A stretch of 15,669 nucleotides of DNA, taken from assembly GCA_910589035.1 (NCBI GenBank), contig CAJUSI010000094.1:1-15669 (forward strand), written 5' to 3'. Under the pieces are notes generated by a model. It had not been told where the DNA came from, searched no databases, and worked only from the letters and a program-made list of their open reading frames with translations. The stretch is from an uncultured Acetatifactor sp. Its GTDB lineage: Bacteria > Bacillota > Clostridia > Lachnospirales > Lachnospiraceae. The position numbers were made by a program, and so were the translations under genes. Position 1 is the stretch's first letter. Every line of letters begins with the position of its first letter. This document shows, piece by piece, positions 1-5,287 of this stretch.

Positions 1-390
1 GCGGGGGACAGCTTAAAGGAAGTGGAAAAGCGTCTTTCGGATATGGCGTTGCTGATTAAGAACGTCACTACCTACCAAAAGACAAAGCCCCTCTATGAAG
101 CCTACCGCAAAGCCCGGAACAAGGAGAAGTACCGGGCAGAGCATGAACGCGGTATTATCCTCCACGAAGCGGCGGCAAAGGCACTAAAGGCGGCGCAGAT
201 CGGCGGCAAGCTCCCCAGCGTCCCCGCCCTGCAAGCAGAGTATGAAAAGCTCCAAGCGCAGAAAGAAAGCCTTTATGCCGACTATGGCAAGCTGAAAAAA
301 CAGGTACAGGAGTATGACGTTATCAAGCGGAACATAGACAGCATTTTACAGACAGAAAAGCAGCCGGAACGGGAAACAATGCAAAGATAA
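1..390 (+). CDS. Relaxase/mobilization nuclease, C-terminal fragment (gene runs off the left edge)
   Basis: The frame is open from base 1, so this is the 3' end of a larger gene; a GTG at 22 is only an internal codon. The 129 visible residues are rich in Lys, Glu, Ala and Gln and predicted to be helical or coiled-coil. Their pattern (KRLSDMALLIKNV, then YQKTKPLYEAYRKAR, then AEHERGIILHEAAAKALK, then LPSVPALQAEYEKLQAQK) resembles the tail of relaxases found in Clostridia conjugative and mobilizable elements. In that family an N-terminal nuclease domain nicks the transfer origin; that catalytic part lies outside the window. The stop codon sits inside the palindrome at 383-432. The gene marks the left part of the window as an integrated mobile element. 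Family assignment comes from recognising the tail only, with no catalytic motif in view. Confidence 0.72.
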   Translation, partial: AGDSLKEVEKRLSDMALLIKNVTTYQKTKPLYEAYRKARNKEKYRAEHERGIILHEAAAKALKAAQIGGKLPSVPALQAEYEKLQAQKESLYADYGKLKKQVQEYDVIKRNIDSILQTEKQPERETMQR

Positions 391-432
391 AGGGGGAAGC
401 ATGGCAAATTGCCATGCTTCCCCTTTATCTTT
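383..432. terminator. Bidirectional terminator: long near-perfect palindrome between convergent genes
   Basis: Arms 383-407 and 409-432 are reverse complements over 24 bases, with one unpaired G in the run of five G at 392-396 and A408 at the centre. The outer ends are AAAGATAAA and TTTATCTTT, so each strand ends its stem with a T-rich stretch, as expected for a two-way intrinsic terminator. The relaxase stop (388-390) lies in the left arm and the stop of the minus-strand small gene (431-433) overlaps the end of the right arm. Confidence 0.85.
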
Positions 433-640
433 AATCATCTTTTACTTGATTGCTTTCACCGTTATATGTGAAGTGCTCATTTCCTACTAAACCCAATTCG
501 GCACCCTCATTACAACTTGTAAGCATTGCAGCTATCGAACTATCGGAAATAGTAGGTATAGGTGTCTGCACTGATGTTTGTGATTGACCTTGCATTAGTT
601 TTGACAAATCAACCACTGTATCTCTCGGATCGTTACTCAC
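431..640 (-). CDS. Small acidic protein of unknown function, 69 aa, GTG start
   Basis: I do not recognise the family. The frame can be extended upstream to 745, but that would place 89 bases inside the preceding gene. The GTG at 638-640 is the better start: it follows a strong AGAAAGGGGG Shine-Dalgarno-like run with a spacer of about 6 bases, and lies 16 bases after the stop of the membrane-protein gene. The resulting protein begins (M)SNDPRDTVVDLSKLM, has a Ser/Thr/Gln/Pro-rich middle, shows no signal peptide or membrane helix, and ends in an acidic tail (NQVKDD). It is probably cotranscribed with the membrane gene at 657-1229 and translated right after it, so the two products may work together. 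The stop abuts the shared terminator. Confidence 0.6.
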   Translation of the reverse strand: MSNDPRDTVVDLSKLMQGQSQTSVQTPIPTISDSSIAAMLTSCNEGAELGLVGNEHFTYNGESNQVKDD

Positions 641-656
641 AAATTTCCCCCTTTCT

Positions 657-1229
657 CTACATAAGGCTGATATAAATAATAATTGAAACAAGCGTAGCAC
701 AAATGCCATAAAGAGATTTTCTAAATGCTGCTGCTCGTTTTTCATTCAGTTCTCTATGTTGTATGATGATACTTTTATATGTGAGGATAATTCTACAAAG
801 AGCAGGTAGTCGAAGCTCTCCTAATAAAGTTTCATCTATGTTCCTAACTTCAAAATTGTTATGCTGCTTCACAATAATAGTAAGAACAATCATAATCATA
901 GTAAACGCAAAGCAAACATATACTGATAAACCGCTGATTATTTTAGCAAGCTCAACAAAAGTCAACGGCGTAGTCATAAGCGAAATAATATCCTGTAATT
1001 TAACTTTTTCAAAAAGAAAAATACATATTGCGCCTAATAAAGCCATAATTAGTCCGGCGCGATTTTCAAAACTCTGTTTTTTGTTTCGCTCGGTTTCATA
1101 TTCACTCCGAACTATTTCTAAATACTCTACAATGGCGGTATTATCTATATTAGGCATTTGCTGTTGAGCATTAGCAGATGATTGTTGCTCTATATTTTCC
1201 GAAGATTGAGTTGCATTTTGTTCTTCCAT
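657..1229 (-). CDS. Three-helix membrane protein of unknown function, mobile-element cargo, 190 aa
   Basis: The frame opens at a TTG at 1253, but the ATG at 1227-1229 has a clear AAAGGGAGG site 6-7 bases upstream and is taken as the start. Residues 1-30 are a Gln/Asn/Ser-rich, probably disordered tail. Residues 33-56 are a charged amphipathic stretch (EYLEIVRSEYETERNKKQSF) leading directly into TM1 at about 58-74 (AGLIMALLGAICIFLFE). TM2 is at about 99-121 and TM3 at about 171-189, separated by a basic loop; the protein ends at the last helix. The layout of a charged helix followed by a short Ala/Gly-rich first TM recalls the small membrane effectors of SLATT or Pycsar-TM type, but that is only a resemblance. 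It lies upstream of the 69-residue gene and is AT-rich compared with the housekeeping genes. Confidence 0.7.
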   Translation of the reverse strand: MEEQNATQSSENIEQQSSANAQQQMPNIDNTAIVEYLEIVRSEYETERNKKQSFENRAGLIMALLGAICIFLFEKVKLQDIISLMTTPLTFVELAKIISGLSVYVCFAFTMIMIVLTIIVKQHNNFEVRNIDETLLGELRLPALCRIILTYKSIIIQHRELNEKRAAAFRKSLYGICATLVSIIIYISLM

Positions 1230-1258
1230 AATTTTCCTCCCTTTGTATTTCAAAAAAT

Positions 1259-1267
1259 ATTATATCA
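1259..1267 (-). promoter_or_regulatory. Extended -10 promoter for the membrane-protein gene
   Basis: Read on the minus strand this is TGATATAAT: a perfect TATAAT at 1259-1264 preceded by the TGn of an extended -10. It lies about 30 bases before the ATG at 1229, so the 5' leader would be some 20 bases and include the AGGGAGG site. No good -35 hexamer is seen at 17 bases (ATGTTG), which is usual for extended -10 promoters. Confidence 0.55.
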
Positions 1268-1397
1268 AAATTCTCCAATAACAACATTATCTTCAGCTAA
1301 TTGTATTGCAAATGGATATTTATGCTTTTTTATATGTTCATGATATTTATCGCAAAGCCCTTTCCATTATTTCAGAATTTACCTTTTTACCTTACAG

Positions 1398-1706
1398 TCA
1401 TCCGGGATCTGCTCTGAAAATATTCCCTCTAAATAAGTATAACAGATTCATCTGCTCCTCATCATTTTCAGATTGCTCGTCATATAAAACAATTATCTTT
1501 GCCATCGCTTCCTGATCGGAGAAATGATCAGAATCTATAGCTTCAAGAATTTCATCGAACAGCATGCCATAATTGTATACCTCATAAGTTATATTCTCTG
1601 GCAACTCTATTTTCTTGTTCAACAAATACTTCCTACAATCATGATCTAACAGCGATAAGACTTGTATATATACATCATCAATACCGCAAAATTGTCCTAT
1701 TTTCAA
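1398..1706 (-). CDS. Unrecognised acidic protein, 102 aa, TTG start
   Basis: I do not recognise this protein. An in-frame TGA lies just upstream and there is no ATG near the beginning, so the TTG at 1704-1706 is the first usable start. That TTG overlaps the TGA (1703-1705) of a 17-codon minus-strand frame at 1703-1756 in the arrangement TTGA, which would allow translational coupling. The product is acidic, especially from about residue 50 (LFDEILEAIDSDHFSDQEA and DEQSENDEEQMN), with no signal peptide or membrane helix. The sequence is AT-rich like its left neighbour and unlike uvrC. It could be a small cargo protein such as an immunity or anti-defence type, or the remaining end of a longer decayed gene; the sequence does not decide. 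Confidence 0.5.
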   Translation of the reverse strand: MKIGQFCGIDDVYIQVLSLLDHDCRKYLLNKKIELPENITYEVYNYGMLFDEILEAIDSDHFSDQEAMAKIIVLYDEQSENDEEQMNLLYLFRGNIFRADPG

Positions 1707-1984
1707 GCCATGTCATCCATCAGCTTCTTTCGCTGCTCTGTCAGGCACACTCTCATCCTGGTTATCCGCTTCTTATTTTTCGCTTAACAGCCCCCATTTT
1801 CCGTTTCATCTGCCTACTTCCCGAGACCACTCTGGCAGCTGCTGTGCAGGTCAATCTGCCCATAGCCGCCAGTTCATTCAGTAACTGCCTTGTCCTTGGT
1901 TCTTCTAATCCTATTTTTCAGCAATTTCTTCTGTCCTATATAATCCTTCTGACTCCATGCATGCAAGTATTTAATACAACAATA
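1707..1984. other. Gap between the accessory region and uvrC, possible decayed coding sequence
   Basis: No complete gene is seen. On the minus strand one frame is open from 1917 down to a stop at 1762-1764 (51 codons, strongly basic, with LLNELAAMGRLTCTAAARVV and ending MKRKMGAVKRKIRSG). It lacks a good start or ribosome binding site. A second minus-strand frame, 1703-1756, reads MRVCLTEQRKKLMDDMA and ends at the TTG start of the next gene. They look more like protein than chance sequence and may be remnants of one gene. No terminator with a T-tract was found for uvrC here, and no clear attachment-site repeat. Confidence 0.35.
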
Positions 1985-3847
1985 TCAGGTCTTATGGAAG
2001 AAGCGGTAGATCTCCTCCGCGGCGCGGCGGTTGATCTCGGGAAGGGCCGCCAGCTCCTCCACCTCCGCGTTCCTGATCTCCTCGATGGATTTAAAGCTGC
2101 GCATCAGCGCCTTCCGCCTGGCGGGCCCCACGCCGGGGATGTCGTCCAGGACGGATTTCACCTGATCCTTGCTGCGCAGGGAGCGGTGGTATTCGATGGC
2201 AAACCGGTGGGCCTCATCCTGTATCCGGGTCACCAGCTTAAAGCCTTCAGAGCGGGTGTCGATGGGCAGCTCCACATTGTTGAAATACAATCCCCTGGTT
2301 CGGTGGCTGTCGTCCTTCACCATGCCGCAGACGGGAATGGGCAGCTCCAGCTCCTTCAGCACGGACAGGGCGATATTCACCTGCCCCCTGCCCCCGTCCA
2401 TCATCAGCAAGTCCGGGAATCTGGTAAACCTGCCATACTGTCTGTCCAGCTCCTTCTCCTCCAGCTCCCTGCTCTCCTCCATTCCGTGGCGGAAGCGCCT
2501 GGTCAGCACCTCCCTCATGCAGGCGTAATCGTCGGGGCCGGACACGGTCTTGATGCGGAATTTCCGATAATCGCTGGGCTTGGGCTTCCCCTTCTCGAAT
2601 ACGATCATGGAGCCCACATTCTCGAAGCCGTTGATATTGGAGATATCGAAGGCCTCCATGCGCTCGATATGCTCCAGGCCCAGAAGGGCGGCTATCTCCT
2701 TGACTGCGCCGATGGTCCGCCCTTCCTCCCGTTTCAGCCTTTCCCTGTCCTGCTCCAGGATATGCCTGGCATTCTGAGCCGCAAGCTCCACCAGCTTTTC
2801 CTTGGAACCGATCTTGGGCACGCGCAGGTAGACCCTGCTCCCCTTTCGTCCGGACAGCCATTTCTCGATCAGCTCCCGGTCCCCGATCTCACACTGGAGC
2901 ATGAGCTCCCTGGGAATGAAAGGCGTCCCCGCATAAAATTGTTTCACGAAATTCTCCAGAATCCCGGCCTTATCGCCGGAGGACACATTTTTCATGTAAT
3001 AGTGCTCTCTTCCGATGAGCTTGCCGTCCCGGACGAAGAATACCTGTACCACCGCTTCCCTTTCATCCTGGTACAGGGCAATCACATCCTTATCCTCGCC
3101 GGCGCTGTCGGTGATCTTCTGCTTCTGGGCCACCTGCTTTACGCTGTTGTAAAGGTCCCGGAAGGAGGCGGCGGACTCAAAATCCAGCGCCTCGGCGGCC
3201 GTCTTCATCCTGCCCTCCAGCTCCTTTAAGATCCCATTGTAATTGCCGTTCAGGAATTCCAGCGCCTGCTCCACCTGCTGCCGGTACTCCTCCTTGCCGA
3301 TATAGCCCTGGCAGGGCCCCAGGCATTGCTTAATGTGATAATTCAGGCAGGGACGCTCCAGGCCGATGTCCCTGGGCAGGCTGCGGTTACAGGTTCGAAG
3401 CTGGTAGAGCTTGTTCATCAGCTCGATGGTATCCTTCACGGCCCCGGCGCTGGTATAGGGGCCGAAATATTTTGATTTGTCTTTTTTCATGGTGCGGGAG
3501 AAAAGGATGCGGGGATATTCCTCCCCCAGTGTGACTTTAATATAAGGGTATGTCTTGTCATCCTTCAGAAGGGTATTGTACTTCGGAGAATTCTCCTTGA
3601 TCAGATTATTCTCCAGCACAAGGGCCTCCAGCTCCGAATCCGTGACAATGTACTCAAACCGGGCGATCAGGGATACCATCCTGTCGATGGCAGGGCCCCT
3701 GCCGATATTTTCCCGGAAATAGGAGCGCACCCGGTTGTGAAGATTGACCGCCTTCCCCACATACAGGATGGCATTCTTCTCATCCCTCATGATATAGACT
3801 CCCGGCTCTTTGGGGAGCTTCTTCAATTCTTCTTCAAAGTTGAACAT
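1985..3847 (-). CDS. uvrC: UvrABC system protein C (excinuclease subunit C)
   Basis: UvrC makes the two incisions flanking a DNA lesion after UvrA and UvrB have located it. The 620 residues show the full family order. The GIY-YIG 3'-incision nuclease is at about 12-95 (GVYIMRDE and LYVGKA). Four cysteines at 153, 167, 175 and 179 (ending CLGPC) match the iron-sulfur cluster ligands described for UvrC. The UVR/UvrB-contact helix pair is at about 205-240. The RNase H-like 5'-incision domain has D401 in AFDISN, D440, D484 in LMMDGGRGQ and H547 in DEAHRF. A C-terminal helix-hairpin-helix pair starts at about 567 (DIPGVGPARRKAL). The ATG at 3847 follows AAAAGGAG about 8 bases upstream. It is the last of three minus-strand core genes, with a 199-base gap before it. 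Length is normal. Confidence 0.97.
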   Translation of the reverse strand: MFNFEEELKKLPKEPGVYIMRDEKNAILYVGKAVNLHNRVRSYFRENIGRGPAIDRMVSLIARFEYIVTDSELEALVLENNLIKENSPKYNTLLKDDKTYPYIKVTLGEEYPRILFSRTMKKDKSKYFGPYTSAGAVKDTIELMNKLYQLRTCNRSLPRDIGLERPCLNYHIKQCLGPCQGYIGKEEYRQQVEQALEFLNGNYNGILKELEGRMKTAAEALDFESAASFRDLYNSVKQVAQKQKITDSAGEDKDVIALYQDEREAVVQVFFVRDGKLIGREHYYMKNVSSGDKAGILENFVKQFYAGTPFIPRELMLQCEIGDRELIEKWLSGRKGSRVYLRVPKIGSKEKLVELAAQNARHILEQDRERLKREEGRTIGAVKEIAALLGLEHIERMEAFDISNINGFENVGSMIVFEKGKPKPSDYRKFRIKTVSGPDDYACMREVLTRRFRHGMEESRELEEKELDRQYGRFTRFPDLLMMDGGRGQVNIALSVLKELELPIPVCGMVKDDSHRTRGLYFNNVELPIDTRSEGFKLVTRIQDEAHRFAIEYHRSLRSKDQVKSVLDDIPGVGPARRKALMRSFKSIEEIRNAEVEELAALPEINRRAAEEIYRFFHKT

Positions 3848-3877
3848 GGCGGCGCTCCTTTTGTGACGTTCGTGTCA

Positions 3878-3886
3878 ATTATGCCA
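3878..3886 (-). promoter_or_regulatory. Possible extended -10 promoter of uvrC
   Basis: The minus strand reads TGGCATAAT, one mismatch from TGnTATAAT, about 30 bases before the uvrC start. No good -35 element is visible. A perfect six-base-pair hairpin at 3908-3922 (TGCCGC, CGT loop, GCGGCA) lies just upstream; it has no T-tract, so it may be a weak terminator for the amidase gene or simply a dyad. Confidence 0.3.
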
Positions 3887-4046
3887 TTTGCGGCTTGTCA
3901 GAATATTTGCCGCACGGCGGCATACGGCTGTAAATTGCAACGTCTCACAGCATATATTGCAAAAGGGCAATCATTTCCCGGCGGCTCCGGAAATAAACTT
4001 CCCCGGTGCAGGCATTCAAACACCGCAAGGATATTTGCCTCCGGCG

Positions 4047-5084
4047 TCATCCGCCGTTTCCCAGGAATTGGTCGATGCCGTCGGCGATTCCCTCCGCGAT
4101 CTTATCCTGATATTCCTCGGATGCCATGAGAAGGTCCTCCTCCGGGTTGGTCATATATCCCATCTCCACAATGGTGACGGGCACCTGGCACCAGTTGATG
4201 CCGCTCATGGTATCCGTTTCCCAGACCCGCCGTTTGCTGCAGCCTGTGGCTTCCACCAGGGCATCCAGCACATAGCCGGACAGATCCCTGCTCTGTTGAT
4301 AGAAATCACTGTTGTAGGGATTGGCGGCGGTCTGGCAGATGGTCATGGCTCCGTTTACGGTGCTGTCCTCCGAACCGTTGGCATGGATGCGGATAAATGC
4401 GTCCGCCTCCGCATCGTTTGCCACCTGGGCTCTCTCGCTGTTGCTGATATTGACGTCATGGGAGGTACGGATCATAATGACCTGATATCCCCGGTTCAAA
4501 AGCTCCGTCTCCAGCTTCTGTGCTACCATAAGGTTGAGCTCATACTCCTTCAGGCCGCTGGCGACACCCGTCGTTCCGCTGCTTACCTTCGCCTTGGTCT
4601 CGGCCGCACCGGGGCCTACCGGCTCCTGCTCGCTGTTTCCCTTTCCCTGGTGCCCCGCGTCGATTACTATGATATAGCCGTTCCCGGCCGGCTCCGGGGA
4701 AGCGGCGGTTTCCGAAGTGTTCCCGGCATCGGAGCCGTCCGGGGCCGGGGATTGAGAAGCTTCCGAGCCGGAGTCTCCGGGAGCCGGGGACTGAGAAGCT
4801 CCCGGGGATTCAGGAGTCGTCTGCTGAGAAGATTCCGGGCTTTCAGAGGTCGTCTGCCGAGAAGATTCCGGGAAAGCCGTTTCCTCCGGCCCGGCCGTCT
4901 GGCGGGTGGGCTCCGGGGAAGGCGTATCTGTCAGCGTAACGGCCATATCGCCTGCATCCCCGAAGGCATCCCCTTCCTCCTTCTGTCCGCAGCCGCACAG
5001 CATGGCAATTATAAGCAGTATTCCGGCATATATTATGCTTTGGGGGTTACACTTTTTCTGCCCCCTCCACGGTCTCTTTTTCAT
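4047..5084 (-). CDS. Lipoprotein N-acetylmuramoyl-L-alanine amidase (Amidase_3 family)
   Basis: A zinc amidase that cleaves the bond between N-acetylmuramic acid and L-alanine in peptidoglycan, expected to be tethered outside the membrane. Residues 1-12 are basic, 16-29 form a hydrophobic helix, and LCGC with Cys32 is a plausible lipobox. Residues 50-135 are a low-complexity Ser/Pro/Thr/Glu/Gln linker with two short repeats (PESSRQTTSES/PESSQQTTPES and two ASQSPAP). The catalytic domain covers about 136-343: H145 in IVIDAGHQG, E180 in GLKEYELNL and H234 in IRIHANG fit the zinc ligands, and E307 in IVEMGYMTN the catalytic glutamate. The ATG at 5082-5084 is preceded by an AGGAG about 12 bases upstream, slightly distant. 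It lies between ftsH and uvrC, separated from each by about 200 bases, so it may be transcribed alone. Confidence 0.92.
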   Translation of the reverse strand: MKKRPWRGQKKCNPQSIIYAGILLIIAMLCGCGQKEEGDAFGDAGDMAVTLTDTPSPEPTRQTAGPEETAFPESSRQTTSESPESSQQTTPESPGASQSPAPGDSGSEASQSPAPDGSDAGNTSETAASPEPAGNGYIIVIDAGHQGKGNSEQEPVGPGAAETKAKVSSGTTGVASGLKEYELNLMVAQKLETELLNRGYQVIMIRTSHDVNISNSERAQVANDAEADAFIRIHANGSEDSTVNGAMTICQTAANPYNSDFYQQSRDLSGYVLDALVEATGCSKRRVWETDTMSGINWCQVPVTIVEMGYMTNPEEDLLMASEEYQDKIAEGIADGIDQFLGNGG

Positions 5085-5287
5085 TCTTCTTTTTTCTCCT
5101 CTTCCCTGTCCTGCATTTTTGTCACAGTCGATTATCTGCGCCCGGCGGCATGGACATGCCGGTTCTTCCGGCCTGCTTTTTCCTCACAATCAAATGCTCC
5201 CCGGCACTCGGCTCATTACTCAGCGGGCAATGTTTACCCGCGGGAATAAACAAGCCTCTTCCTTTGCACGGAAAAGGCCTGCCATCT
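5085..5287. other. Structured gap between ftsH and the amidase gene
   Basis: No gene is seen. Several dyads are present. Arms 5147-5152 and 5155-5160 read GGCATG/CATGCC. Arms 5158-5162 and 5168-5172 read GCCGG/CCGGC around TTCTT, followed on the + strand by TGCTTTTTCC. A 22-base dyad at 5231-5252 has TGTTTA and TAAACA flanking CCCGCGGG. Arms 5223-5227 and 5237-5241 read GCGGG/CCCGC and compete with it. The dyads overlap in a way that allows alternative folds. None is a clean terminator for ftsH on the minus strand. Confidence 0.4.

Noticed and set aside
383..432. Attachment site or insertion-sequence end
   Set aside because: The palindrome is explained as a terminator, and no matching second copy or transposase is seen in the window.
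763..1167. 134-codon + strand frame in the left region
   Set aside because: It is antisense to the membrane-protein gene, which has the better start, ribosome binding site and promoter.
1306..1515. 69-codon + strand frame
   Set aside because: It overlaps the 102-residue minus-strand gene antisense, has no ribosome binding site and low-complexity hydrophobic content.
1844..3229. Long + strand open frame opposite uvrC
   Set aside because: It is antisense to a clearly conserved uvrC and has leucine/histidine/glycine-rich shadow content with no recognisable domain.
3888..5249. Long + strand open frame opposite the amidase gene
   Set aside because: It is the reverse-strand shadow of the Ser/Pro-rich linker and amidase domain; Arg/Gly-rich repeats come from the antisense of that linker.
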